NCBI GenBank assembly: GCA_035582835.1
Contig: JAYKAV010000666.1
Span: 1,189,784-1,253,783 of the forward strand
Length of the DNA: 64,000 nt
Origin: Phoebastria nigripes
Taxonomy: Eukaryota > Chordata > Aves > Procellariiformes > Diomedeidae
Reading direction: 5' to 3'
Each line of letters begins with the position of its first letter. The first letter of the stretch is position 1. A program made the position numbers and the translations under genes. Under the pieces are notes generated by a model. It had not been told where the DNA came from, did not search any database, and worked only from the letters and a program-made list of their open reading frames with translations. Positions 30,896 to 44,179 of the stretch are shown piece by piece.

Positions 30896-33800
30896 AGACA
30901 ACAAAAGCATAGCATGTTAAATACAATTGGATTATTTAAAGATCAGATAATACAAAATGTTTTGTCCAACTCTTCTTTGCAATTTTCATAGAAAATGGTA
31001 AGAGAATTAAAACTGAAAATACTATATCCAGCAAATTTTTTTTATAATAGCGCTATTTAAAGAACCATCACAACATTTTAAACAGTTTCATGAAGAACAG
31101 CTTCAAAATTGTATGCTGTTATTCATTACTTACGTAGTAACCACAGTGTCAGTTTATGACTTTACCAATTAAGTAGTTCTCTGCAAAACTTAACATTCAT
31201 TTTTATAATTACCTTCATATCATTAATAAATCAATGCTGAACTGCTGCATGGAAGAAGACCTAGATATAAGAGCAAGAAAAGGGATACAAAGTCATACAA
31301 CTCAGGCAAAGCCTAATAGGAGTATAATGTGAAAATGAGCACTATAATGAAAAGGTATGCAGGAACTTATTTATCAAGGATTTACATTTAACATGGAATG
31401 CAAGCTGAAGTCATCTAATAACTAGCTATTAGGGTTCATTACTTTTGCTTGATCAAACTTGACAGAGGCAAAAAGAAGTGGGATAATGAACATGAGAAAT
31501 AAATAGGTTTCCAGTAACTATTTCATTTCCTGGACAAGTGGAATAGAACGATCTAAGTGACTTGTAGAAATATATGTCCTATCTTAAAAGAAAACACAAC
31601 ACAAATGTGAAGCTGATATTGGGACCCCTTTCACTTATTTTCCTCTCTATGCTAAAATTCAAATATGAATGTACAAAAAAAATTCTGGTTTTGACTCAAG
31701 ATTGTTTGCATTTCACCTGGATTACTGTCTTCAACAGCATGAACTTCCATGAAAGCACCATTTCTGTAAATTGTATAGTGCAAGTGTCTTTCAATAAAGT
31801 TCATAGCAAACAGTTATGTATATTTAATGTTACACATAAATCACTTTTTATGGAAATATAACATAGTCACTATGGAATGAGTTGCTTTTTTTTCCCCTGT
31901 AATCCTATGATTTACTTGGCAAAAAACAAAAATATTTTTTTAAAACAATGATACCCGGAAATGTAATGTTTTCCGAAGTACAATTCAGAAAGCATTCTTT
32001 TGCAGAAGTTTTGAAATATGTAATCTAGATCTATTAGACAGGGACACAATTTGGACTGTGACCAGTAACATGAGATTTATTCCTGTCAAGGCCACAGTTG
32101 GAAGCTAAAAAACGAATAGAGCCCAGCACCAGAGCTCCAGTTCTCTTCCTCCCACATTAAATGGGTCTGTAGGTCTTCCTACACTATTTTTGATACTTTT
32201 GCTCAAACCAGGGTGTGGGAAGAGGGACGTGAAGGAGGGAAATTAATTTCTTTCCATCATCCCTGCATACCAAAAAAATGTTTTTTGCCTCCTATCATTG
32301 ATTTTTAAATCCTTTCAGATTCTATGGTCTCAAGTCTTTCAAAAAAGCTTTATGTATTACATCCTTTGTCCTTAGAGCAGCTGTATTTTCATTGCTTCTT
32401 GCTCTGGATATCTCCCCATTTTCTGAATTATGCCACATTCACACAAACCAACCAACCAGTGAAGGCTAATAAAGTTCAGTTGTTCTGCCTGTTGCAGAAG
32501 CTGTCCTGATCAAGAAATCAAATAAATGTATACTTACCCTTTAGCTTTTTGCTATCAATGACGCTATTCACAAGTTAAAGTTATGTACACAATCAACTGC
32601 TTTGCTGAACACTCACCATCCAAAAAAGATTAAACCCCAAAAATGTCTGCTACAAGTAACAAGTTTCAAAACCTTAATCTGAGATTTCCCCCCGCCTTTT
32701 TTTTTTTTTTAATCTGAACTGCCTCCTTAAAGGAACATTAACACAATCTCATAGTTTTCTTCCTTACATTAAGGACATAAACTGCACTCACACTGAGTGT
32801 ACTGTCAGCTAATGCCTCAGTCATGCAGGGAGTGCTGTTTTAAAAAAAAAAAAAAAAATCAGGCTGCTTATGTGTGTAAAATAAAGTCTGTCTTAAGGCA
32901 AGAAAATGATTTCTAGTACTGTAATTCTGAGCATCTCTCAAATACCCATTTCCAACACCTTAAAATAACTTGTTGGCCTGGTTTTTCAATTATAAAACTC
33001 TGCTCAAATGTATTCCCAGCATAAAAAATGGTATCAGATTCAAAACAATTTTTAAATAAAAGTAAGAAAATATCTTTCTTCTGTATTTGGCTCAAATAAA
33101 AAGGATGACCTTTTGACCACATAAAAACCCACAAGTGCTACAAAGGTATATAAAGTCAGTCACAATTCTTCCTTAACATTTTTCTGGCATTTTTTAAAAA
33201 GGGTGTGGGGTGTTTCATTTTTTTTTTTTAAACATACAATTTTTTTTTTTTGTTAAAAGAAAACCAAAACTACCAAGTACTATCAAATTCAACGGACGAT
33301 TTTATTGGGAACAGCATCAGACCTAAAATTAGCACATACTGACATCTGAAAGACATAAAAAGACTTAAGTCTCTTTCAATTTAGTTCTTCATAATTATAT
33401 TATACAAAATAAGCTGGTGTAAGAGATTGGGGGGGGGGGAGGGGAAGAATCAGAGACTCTTTGGCTGACTGGATGTGTTACATTAATTTCTTAATATGTG
33501 AAGGAGTGGATTACCCCTCTAACAGCAATGGGAAATTAGTTTCTTTCTTTCTTCATTAAGACTGTGGGAGGGAAATTAATTTTCTACTCTGGTCTTCAAA
33601 ATTAATTGAATATATCTTTATTAAACTGATAAATATATACACATACTTTTTGGTTGAAAGAATTCTCTAAATTAATCCTAAACAGACATTTTCAAAGCAG
33701 TTTGGTAGCATATGGTTAATTTTTCTGTTTCATTTTCTGATGTTATAAAAATATTGAAAAAATGGATCATATAAACCCAGTATAATAAAGCTGTCTATAG

Positions 33801-35108
33801 AAAAAAGTATCTGAAAACAGTTTTTCTAGAGTTATTTTTGTAGTATTAGTTAAATAGCGTATTTTTTAGTCTTCATTTCTTCCTACTCTGACTGTATTAT
33901 TTTTGTACCTATGTTCTTGCAGCTTGTAACGTGTCCCTGAGCGTCTATGCTTTCATACATATAGGTATATGCATCAAAAAATGTTTTTCTGATTGCTCTA
34001 ACAAGAAACTGTAGTTTTTAAAAGCATCATCCACTTAGTTTGAAGAACGAGGCAAAGTACCTTGAGGTGTCTAGATATCTTCATGTGTGTATTGGTACTT
34101 AGAGGAATTTACAAAGCATCTCGAAGTTACTCACTTTACTTCCTATGCACTCAATGTTTTTATATCTGTTTGTATTATAAATGTATTTCATATGGTGTAC
34201 TTCCACCATTGCATCATTATATTCTTTTATTTACATTCTTTAGTACTCTTTTATGCAAAGTCAACTACCTCAAAGTGAGCTTATGTCAATAGTATTTTTA
34301 TTTAGCCTTCTATCGCATAAATAGTATAATTTTATCTAACATCTTTCTTACTGAAAAAATAAGTCATAAACATTTTTCTAAAGAACTTGGACATTTAAGC
34401 ATTGGAAAAAAACAACCTACTGATGGCAACAGTGAATTTTCCATCTCTTGGTATCTTCAGATGAAGACTAGATGCCTTAGCAAACAGTATGCTTTGGCCA
34501 AATGTAAGCTCTGGACTGAATACAAGAATACCACAGTGGAATCCAAGAGCTTGTAACATAAGGAAAGTTAGATTTGTCAGTCCTTTAGAACTGTCAAGTC
34601 CTTCATGCACTTTTGGCCTAAAGGCTCAAAACAGGAAGAAAATTCATAACAGAGCCTCCTACAACTTAGTTTTCCTCGAGTACCTCAAATGCATTAAACA
34701 GGGAATATAATTTCTCATTCCTCATTCAATGACAATTAAAAGTCCATGCTATTTTATGGGGCCTCTGTCTCCCTGCACAAATAAGTAATCCTGTCCAAAA
34801 CTGTATCAATATAGACTCAGGTTATTTTAATTTCATCTTTTTTAGTTTTTAAACATAAATGGCTGACTTTGCATCTTCTACCATCTTTCACATGAGTTAC
34901 TGTATTATTCTTTTCTTAAAGAAAAATTTAAGAACTAAATCAGAAGACAATTATTTCTGAAATTGCACTGCAGTTACTATAAATCCCAAACTCAAACTCT
35001 AACCTCTACCACTAATTACCAAGTAAATGCCACCAACTTCTGTTTAGTAAGATCTGTAACTGTTTGACAGTCTTGATTACAAAAAAAAAAGCCTTGTTGT
35101 ATAGAATT

Positions 35109-35150
35109 AAAAAAAAAAAAAAAAAAAAAANAAAAAAAAAAAAAAAAAAA
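35109..35150. repeat. Poly-A run with ambiguous base
   Basis: About 42 consecutive A interrupted only by an N at 35,131. The N indicates unresolved homopolymer length in the assembly. Confidence 0.95.
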
Positions 35151-36488
35151 GAAAAAATTAAAATCCATGAATGCAGAGGACCAAACTACCTTTGTAATCC
35201 TTGAAAAACAACGACCTTTAAGGGGATTGTCCTAAATAATCACTTAGAACTCAGAAATTATTTTCAACCTGAAAATATTATTTATTTAAAATCTTAGAAT
35301 ATTTTTTGCATTCATTTTCTAGGTTCAAAAAATCCAAACACAAAATTATTCCCCAAGTTACACACCAAAGACAGAAAAAGCCCTACATGGTCAATGGTGA
35401 TTCATCTTTGCAGAAGTTCCTCAAGTCATGTCCTTTTCATGGGCTCCACCTTAATTTATACTAATAGAATTCTGTTGAATTCTTACAATGGGATTATTCT
35501 CATTATACGAGAAGAAGAAAAAGTGGAATACAAGTAAGTAAATAAACAATGGGGGGAAATTACAGCTGATCTCCTTACTAGGAAGTTAATGGTAAGTTCT
35601 TGTTTGGTTGGTCAAACAAATAACATCTTAATTATAGACACACAGACTATAGGAATTAAATACGCAAAGTTTACATTGAACAAAAGCAAGACTGTCTCAA
35701 AAGCACTCACACATCATGATTCAATCTACCTGTTTAATCCATTCCACTGGAATAGTTCTTCTCTTTTAGAACTGCCAATAATAAAGTTGTAAAATGCAAC
35801 GAAGAGGAAGAAGCAGAACAAGTTCTTCACTTGTTTAGATAATTTATTGCTTGATTAGTAGCTTGTTAAAAAAAAAAAAAATCTGAGTGAGTCCACACAG
35901 CATCTTCATTAATATGTTAACCATAATTTGCAAAGACGAAATAAGATGCATTCTTTGCCCAGAGAAACAATTTAACATTAATGCATAGAGAAGTAAAAAC
36001 AAACTTCAATTCTATCTCCCCCTATTAGGGGAACTTAAAGAAGCAGAACAAGAGGAAGTCTGGATAAAAATTAAATAGCAGACAAAATCTCAACTACCTG
36101 AGGAAACGAGTCAATGGTGAAATAATCAAAGAAACCACCACCAAAAATTCTCTTCCTTAGGGAAGAAAATCTATGATCCACCCTATAATTAAAACAGTAC
36201 AGAGTGGAGCACCTTCCAATGATGTAACATTTATCAAAATTTAAAGTCTGATAGGCTTTTACCAGTATTGCTGTTTTAATTGCCTCATGCATTCATGGAG
36301 GAGGTTGAGGGCCCTGCAAGCCTCCATGTCACACAAACTCCTTCTGTCACAGCTCCAATGAAAACACCACATTATTCCCCTCTCCCAGGAAATTTTTTTT
36401 TTTTTTTAATTAAAAAAAATGCTCCCCAAGATCAAGCAGCAAGAAGACTCCAGAAGACTTTTCATATCCAACTATACAATCTCCAGAA

Positions 36489-36552
36489 GAAAAAAAAACA
36501 AACAAAAAAACAACAAAAAAAACCAAACAAACAAAACCAAAACACCAAAACC
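36489..36552. repeat. A/C-rich low-complexity tract
   Basis: Irregular AAAC/AAC/AACC units. The tract creates lysine/asparagine/threonine-rich spurious frames on both strands. Confidence 0.85.
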
Positions 36553-38438
36553 ACTTTATAGAAAGCATTCTCAAACTCTTGGTCTTGAGCCAAGACTCAG
36601 TAGCCTTTTCCAATATACAACAAAAACTTTGCATGAATGGGGCAACATAAGACTACGCTCATCATCTTTGCCACTGTACACATTATTAGCCTGCACACGC
36701 ATAAGTCAGATGACAATGGCATCATAAGAATGCTGTGAACATTTAGAATACAAGACCAATGCCCAGATTTTTGATCCAAACTCATCTATTTCCTTGTTAC
36801 TCATATGAACTTCCCCTTCAGTAATGGCAGCACAGTTACAGGTGCCACAACGGCCATGCAGCATACTGCCTGGTCTTCGTGAGCCACCTCAATGATTTAA
36901 GGGATCTACAATATCATTTATCCAACAGATTCTCCATAGCCAAATAGTTCATCTGTGTTCTTTTTCCTGAGCTAAAGCAGAAGTCAAGTAATTGCTTGCT
37001 TACCTGCCTAGGATAATCTAGATTATGTCCCTGAGAAGGAACGCTCGTTAAAGTGTTAAAGAGTTTGGCATCCATCGTGAAATGTTTTGCCTGTGTTGTA
37101 AGTGTCAAGAACTGTATATACACCTGAGATGCAGTCACTAAAATTATTCTGTTGGAAACAAAATAGTGTTTTGGGGTCCACAAAGCAAAGAGAGCCAGAA
37201 GAAGTCATACCAGTACTCCTCGCTGGACCTCTCTTTGTAGAGAGACTGCTTACCTAGATTTTCTGCATATTTTCTTAGGCAGAAAGACTATTTAGGCAGC
37301 TCGTCATCACTGACCTTAATGTTTTCAGAAAAATCTTTGCTTCTGTGTGGTCTACAAACATTTTTAGAATCAGGTTTTAGAGCATAGCAAAGAATAACTT
37401 GCATCATCAACAGACCTGCACTGGCTTTACCTCACACATGTGGCATTCTCTCATTTGGACTAAAAACCTGAAAACTCTCACTGATTGCTTCCTCAAATTC
37501 AATAAAATTCACTTTGCTCTTTATCTGGCTCTAACATGCTAGACCATTTTCTAGAAACAGTAATCAACATAAGAAGAACAGCAAATTACAGTATACAGGA
37601 AAAAAATACAGGTTAGCACCACTGTCTGTAAAATTGGTAATCATGAAAAACAGTAAAAATTTGATCTATTATCAACCCTAACAACCATTACATCTGCTTG
37701 GATAAAAGCACCTAAAATAAGCACCTCACCCAATTAAAGTTGGCTTCTACTCACCAGTGGAAATAACTTGAATTTTTAAGATTACATGTCTAAAGAAAAC
37801 GTCTTAAAAATCCCTTTCTCACCTTAAGTCTTCAAGCAACCCACTCACAATCACAAACAAATTCCTTGTGGATCAACCAAATACATACCAAATAGAAACT
37901 GACTGTATCACAGCAACAAATACAAAGTTTACAAATATATCTCCACAGCTACCAGAATAAATGCCAAGCATAACAGAAACATCAATATCTATTGCATTTA
38001 TGCACGTCAGAAGCCTGCATTGCTGCTGCAGCTGAGCAAAATTAAAACACAGCCAAAGCTGTCAATCTGATATTACATTACTTCACCTACAAATAAACTG
38101 AAAGCTCAGTTTTGTTAGAAAACAAAACCTTTTCAAGACACATTTTATACAGCTTTGTCTTGTATACTTTGATAACAGATTCTCAGCAGGAACATCCAGA
38201 ATTGTAAACGAAAGTAGAGCTGTAAGAGTAAGCTGAAAGGCCACCAGAGAGCTCCCTCTAGTGTGAACAAGAAAAGGAAGTAATTTAAGTCCAAGATATC
38301 AACTGTACAGAGAAATGTGTTACCAAGACGAAAAAGATAATGCAACAGAGATAGCTAAGTAAATATTAACCCCAGATCTTAGGAAGTCGAGATGAGGTTG
38401 AAACATCAGGGCTTTTGCTCTACTAGAAGCAGACAGTG

Positions 38439-38830
38439 TCACAGAATCACAGGATGGTTGAGGTTGGAAGGGACCTCTGGAGGTTGGTCATCTGGTCCAC
38501 CACCCCCACCCAAACCCCAAGCAGGGCCATCCACAGCCAGTTGCCTAGGACCATGTCCAGATGGCTTTTCAGTATCTCCAAGGATAGAGACTCCACAACC
38601 TCTCTGGGCAACCTGTCCCAGTGCTCAGTCGCCCCCACAGTAAAAGAGCATTTCCTTACGTTCAGGAGGAACCTCCTGTGTTTCAGTTTGTGCCCGTTGC
38701 CTCTTGTTCTGTCACTGGGCAGCACTGAAGAAAGCCTGGCTCCATCACCTTTACATCCTCCCTTCAAATATTTGTACACATCGATGAGATTCTCCCCACC
38801 CCCTGCTCCTTGAGGCCAAAAATTTTTGTT
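38439..38830 (-). mobile_element. CR1 LINE, 5'-truncated 3' end
   Basis: CR1 is the dominant non-LTR retrotransposon of birds. The plus strand starts TCACAGAATCACAGGATGGT, the reverse complement of the CR1 3' end, so the element points left. The minus-strand frame carries the familiar end of the CR1 ORF2 protein (reverse transcriptase polyprotein): [50 protein letters not shown]. Only about 390 bp remain, so it lacks the endonuclease and reverse transcriptase domains and cannot move. The C-terminal frame has no internal stop over about 125 codons, suggesting a relatively young copy. The usual 3' octamer repeat is reduced to about one unit. Confidence 0.95.
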
Positions 38831-41767
38831 CATGCCTAGGGACCTTAAATATCAAAACCAAACAGCATGATTTCACTAGTAAAAAAGTATCTCCCCAAAA
38901 CAAGACAAAACTGTATCAAGAAAAGCCAGAAGCAGATTTTCATCACACTGCTAAAAGGTTTTGACATGAATTTTTTTACCTTGCATATATTTGGGAGCGC
39001 ATTGTTTTAAATGAGCCAATTTACACTGACAGTTTTCCACGGACCATTTCCTGGAATTCTCACGTCAGGACACGTACGTACAAGTCTCACAACATACTAG
39101 TCTTTCCAATGACAAAAAAGTTCGGCCTTATTAAACCTGCTGCATCTAAAAATATTTTGAGCAACTGACAACGCAGAATTTTAATCCTATTAGAAGAGCA
39201 GCATTCTCGGTGCCTTCAGTGGGAGCTGACAGCACTCACCAGCTGGGAGCACCAGGCCCATTACTGATATCAGAGTGGGTGTTTGCTTCCCCATCAGTGG
39301 GGATTGATATCCCCTATTGATAACAATTCCATTCCCTTTCAAATATTGAATACAGAGGCAAGTATATGTGAAATTCAGTCCTGCAAGGCTTTTACTGACC
39401 CTCTGTAAGCATTTTTAGTTGAATAACTTTCCCATAAAGATTAGTATGCTGACAATAACAAGCTTTGTTAATTGGATGTATAATTACTTTTGTTATTTAT
39501 GTGCTATTACAAGTGGATACCATTATTTCTGAGCAGTAAAAATTATCTCAACAGCTTAGTGGTTAATAACTAAATATTCAAATTAGGTGTAAGCTTTTTT
39601 TTTTTTAAATCTTTAGGAAAAATCCTGCCTCATTCTGAAACTTAACAACTGACATTGATCTATGAACCTGTCCTTAAAATCCTAGTTATATTGTTATTAA
39701 AAACCTAATTTTTCTCACATGTGTTTCTTGCTTTTCCCCCTACACTGCCATAGGATATTTGTGCCAGCATTTTTTTTTTTTTTCTTCAATTAGAAAACTC
39801 ACTAGCACTCCTAGGAGAGAAGCAATAACCTCAGCAGAAGTTAGTTTATCAGCTAAATTCAACCTCTTAATTCCAAAGAATCTCATGACCAACACCTAAA
39901 AAACTTCATCATGTCTTGTGGGGATGAAGTGATAGCCTTAACTAAAACCAAAGTGATGTGCATATCAGAAATCTAAGCATATTTAAAATACACTTAAAAT
40001 TCTATTATAGCATCATGACAATAGTAATCTTGATTCCAAGTAAAGATTTAATTGACGATGGTTTGTCGAACAACATAATATAATTTATCCTATCTTTTAT
40101 TAGACCAACCAATACAGCTGGAAAACCAGGCATTTCTACAGTAAGGCATAAGGAACACTAGGGGGTACCTGAAAAAGTAACTGTCTTTTCCAAATATGAC
40201 CTGGTCTAAAATAACCCTTCCCTACAGCACATACTGTGTGGAACAGGATAACAGGTTATCCAAGATTCTGATATGGCTCACTTGTTTGTTGAAGTTCTTA
40301 TTGCTGAATGCGATAGTCAAAGCTCTTTGACGTTAACTGTACAAAACTAATAATTAAAATCTAAGTTATGTCAGATCACCTTTAGTAAAAAAAGCGTTGC
40401 TTCTAAATCAAGCTACCTGGACAGAAGTTTAGTTAACAAACTTGAGAACTTTGAATAGTTTTGTACAATGGACAAATCTATACTATATGATTCAGGACAT
40501 CAAATAAACCATTACAAAGAATGAACCAGATGCACACACTTCCAAAGTCCATGAGAAGGGTCATTCTCAATTATACATTTGTGTCATTTTCATTATTCGA
40601 ATGCTTAAAAGTTCTAGCTACAGTTTATCATATCAATTGATAAATACTACATGAGCAACTGAACAATAACTACAAGAAATTTAGTACTCAAATTATGGTA
40701 GGATTTATTTGCATATTGGGGTGAGATAAAGGGTGTTACTTTTCATGATTCTGTATCAATCAAAAGAAAATCCTTGATAGCACAATCTGAATGGGACATG
40801 GTTAACAAGGAATTAGATGCATTCCTGACCCAAAGTCCTCCTAATCAGAAATCAGTAAAGCGTATTACCCTTTACTACACAAAAATGAATACACCACTAT
40901 TAATTTGCAGCAAAGTAATCAATATATGCAGAAACAAATAATTACTGCATAAACATCTGAGATTGACATCACCCTCCTCTTGTGAGGAGATACATAGTTC
41001 TGGTTCAATTCTTCAACAGCATCATATTTAATTTCTCCAACAATATTTTACCAAACACCACTGTAATGAGTGAAGCTTTAAAATACAGGTAAATAAGCAT
41101 ACTAGCTAGTACAGCCAATAAATTAGAGATAGTTTTAGAAATGTGAATTTAGATTCACCCAATGTTAAAAGCAAGTGATTTAAATTAATTTCCTATTTTT
41201 CATCTCTCAGAATCTCTCTAATTACATATCTACTATATTGTTTAACAGGTATTTATCTGAAAAAGTTGAGGAAAATAACACCTTTACTGATGGTTCCATC
41301 TTTCTGAGCTTCTTCATCACATAGCTTACTAATCAAGGCTATTTTACCTGAAAAATTACTTCACAAGTAGGAAAGTAACATGCAAAAGCTACTCATCATT
41401 CTGCCATGCTGAAAACTGCATATACACAGGAGATATTTTGTTTATTCTAAGCACTTGCTGCACCCTTTTTTTCTTACATTTATCTTTTCTATGATCTGTA
41501 TAACCAGAACTTAAGCACACTTTTAGTCATTACCTACAGCATAACCTGAAAATTTTAGTATTTCCTTATATAATAATTAGCTTAAGCTGTGTACACTGTT
41601 GTCTTCTTTACATCTGCTGCTGTAATGATGCTTTAAAGAGCAGACTTGAGTCTTAGGGATGGGACAGCAAAAGTTCAGGTATAGTTCAGAAACAGGGGTG
41701 GCTCCTACCTCGGGAATAATGGAGTCAATCCACACCTGATGGGGGGCAGGGATAAACCTTGCTGAGA
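38831..41767. other. Intergenic spacer, middle part
   Basis: AT-rich sequence with no exon, RNA gene or clear mobile element recognised. Short T-runs occur near 39,594 and 39,769. Confidence 0.6.
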
Positions 41768-42300
41768 CTTTCCTTGTTCTGTCTTAATAAGGATATGTAG
41801 TGATGACGTAACACAAGAAAGGTTTACCTCATGAATACAGGAAGGAACTAGAGGACTCATGCACACTTGTTACGAAGTTTGCCATTACCAGCTTCTCACT
41901 CATTTTTCTGTAGACACTGACATATAAACATGTTACAGAGTTTTCACACATCTGTGTACGTGTATAGTAGCCCTCAGTGAGGATTTCACAGATAATCCTC
42001 AAGACCACAGAGACAGGCACGTGGGAATGCAGGCTGAGCTCAGAGAGGGGCACATAGGACAAAGAGTCTTTTCCAAAGTAAAGACCACCCTTTCCTGTTT
42101 CCCAGCGTATAACAACTTCATCTTTCCTTGTTACATCTCAATAATAAATAATCTATACTGTTTATGTTTTGTATGGTATGGTTTTGAAAAACCTCCACCA
42201 CACACGCACAAGCACCCATGCACACACAGACAGAAGACACTTACAAATTTTCTGCCAAGATCCACACAGGCAAAACCATTTGAGTAACCACTGGTAAGCA
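41768..42300 (+). repeat. Diverged direct repeat, copy A
   Basis: This copy pairs with 42,537-43,070. Shared ordered blocks include TCTTAATAAGGATATG, GGTTTACCTC, GTTACGAAGTTTGCCAT, CAGAGACAGGCACGTGGGAA, TTTTCCAAAGTAAAGACCAC, TCCTGTTTCCCAGC, ATCTATACTG, CACGCACAAGCACCCATGCA and ACAAATTTTCTGCC. The offset between copies is about 760-770 bp throughout. It is not a repeat family I recognise and no convincing coding frame is shared by both copies. Confidence 0.75.
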
Positions 42301-42536
42301 TTAAAGACCTAAGGGCCTTTCCCGGCGGAGTCCTACTGCATTGTTCCTCCACCTTCAGAGCAGGGGTAAGGTCCAGCAGAGAGTTCGGATAGGGCTGATG
42401 TGTTTCCCAGTCCACACCAGAAGCCTGGAGCCTTCTCCTCTGATGCAGGCAGGGCTGGGCCCAGGGGTCACTCTTGCCCTGAGGATATGGCGATCCACCT
42501 CCAAGCCCCAGACAACATACATAACCAATTCTAAAA
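42301..42536. other. GC-richer spacer between the two repeat copies
   Basis: About 236 bp of GC-richer DNA between the repeats. Part of a 151-codon minus-strand open frame (42131-42586) crosses it, but the frame resembles no protein I know and runs into the repeat copy. Confidence 0.5.
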
Positions 42537-43070
42537 TCTTTTTCCTTTTCTCTTAATAATGATATGCAATGGTAGCATAATGCCATGGAGATTTACCTGT
42601 TGCTTGTACAGCAGAGGTTCCTCATACAAAGTTGTTATGACACGTAAGAAGTTTCCATATACACATGCAGGTATTTTACTTACACTTAAACGCACCACAC
42701 AGTTCTTGTGCATTCATGCCCTTGCACTGTAGCTCTCAGCAGGGATTTTGCTGGTTGATGCCATCCTCACAGAGACAGTCATGTAGGAACTCAGCGTGAG
42801 GGCTGAGTAGAGGCGCACAGGAGGAACTTCTAAGGTCCTTTGCAAAGTAATGGCAGTTCCTCCTGTTTTCCAACATGTAGCAACTAAGTATTCTTGTCTC
42901 CGTAGTATTATCTGGATAACAAACATCTATACTGCTCTTTTCTTATAAAATATTGTTATCTTAGTCCTCCACTGTGTTATAAGCACATACACAATCATAC
43001 TACAAAGTTTTCTGTTGAGATCTCCACCAGCTAAAAAGCATTAGAGCCACCCCAGCTTGTAAGTTACATA
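42537..43070 (+). repeat. Diverged direct repeat, copy B
   Basis: The counterpart of 41,768-42,300, with TCTTAATAATGATATG, GATTTACCTG, AAGAAGTTTCCAT, CAGAGACAGTCATGTAGGAA, CCTTTGCAAAGTAATGGCAG, TCCTGTTTTCCAAC, ATCTATACTG and ACAAAGTTTTCTGTTGAGAT in the same order. Divergence is substantial, so the duplication is old. Confidence 0.75.
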
Positions 43071-44179
43071 TTCATCGAGCACCCCTTAACTGCAGTGTGT
43101 TGATGTCATAAAGTAAATATTTAACTACAGTCATCATTCCTCCAAACAGTTCTCATTTCACACATCAGAAGTTTCTGTTTTTCTCCAGGGAATCCGGGTG
43201 GATCACGTCCACCAGTGTTATCCAATACCCTTATTCTACTCTTTCCTCCTTCCGTATATACAAGTCACTCCAGCACTTAAATAACACAATCCAGAGTCAC
43301 TACAGGACATAATGCTAGCACAGACACAAGTCACTCTCAGTACCTGGATTTCCTGGTAGCAAAATCATTCCGCCCACATGTCTCAAGAGCTTCTTTGGGG
43401 TACAATTTTTAACCCAACTCATCCCAAAATTCTTCACATATTTAATGTTACCAGCACACTGTGTTAAATGCATTCTCAACCTTACCTTTTAAAAGGCTTT
43501 CCAAGTACCACTTCCTGTCCTTGCCAAACATCACACATGGTTTCAGAAAATACTCTTAAAGCAAATGTGAAGTACTCAACTGCTTCTCTCTTGTCAATTT
43601 GGGGAAGCCAAAACAGCCACAGATCAATGTGCTTGAACTTGGCCTCCGTGTCAGGCTGCTCCTCTGCACTGGGAAGGAAAAGTGAAGGGAGGCCCCCAGA
43701 GCAGGCATGTGCTAGCAGAGACCAACCTCTTGCATTTCAGGGAACCACACCTGCCACTCTCTAGCCTTTTAGAAATGTTAAGGTTTACTTCACTGATTAA
43801 AGAAAAAAAAAAAAAAAACAACCCACAAGAAACCACACCGAAGTTATTTTCACATGTGCAAAACTTACGCTGGTCCTTTTTCCCCCATGCTTAGCTGCCT
43901 GGATAGAAAAGCCTGGTGGAGACAAAACACTCTAGTGTGCTGTTAGATAAGTATTAACTGTGGGTAAGCAGCTAGTTGCAAGGTACACTGTCTCACCGCC
44001 ATTAGGCAGGCACACCCTCTCCACAGCTCCTGCTCAGCAGGCACCCTGCCACTAGACCAAGGGCGTTACTTTTGGGGAGTAAAAAGCCAAACCAGGTTTT
44101 CAGCATCATGATTAACCCAGGCAGGGGAAAAGTCAGTTTTAACAGTAAAAGGCGTTCACAGAAGACGAAAGGACAGCTA
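43071..44179. other. Intergenic DNA upstream of the PRRG4 island
   Basis: No gene recognised. An A-run lies near 43,801-43,817. The 98-codon and 70-codon open frames here lack recognisable homology. Confidence 0.5.

Larger units (their letters stand above)
29721..38438. other. Intergenic spacer, left part
   Basis: AT-rich DNA between the CCDC73 island and the CR1 element. It holds homopolymers, a G-rich run near 33,429-33,445, a poly-A run with an N at 35,131, an A/C-rich low-complexity tract at 36,489-36,552 and a short hairpin at 36,294-36,328. No exon or RNA gene was recognised. Confidence 0.6.

Noticed and set aside
38392..38813. Plus-strand frames of 83 and 125 codons
   Set aside because: They are antisense shadows of the CR1 ORF2 frame on the minus strand.
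42131..42586. 151-codon minus-strand frame, the longest in the window
   Set aside because: It crosses from the GC-rich spacer into one copy of the diverged duplication, the other copy does not keep the frame, and no domain is recognisable.
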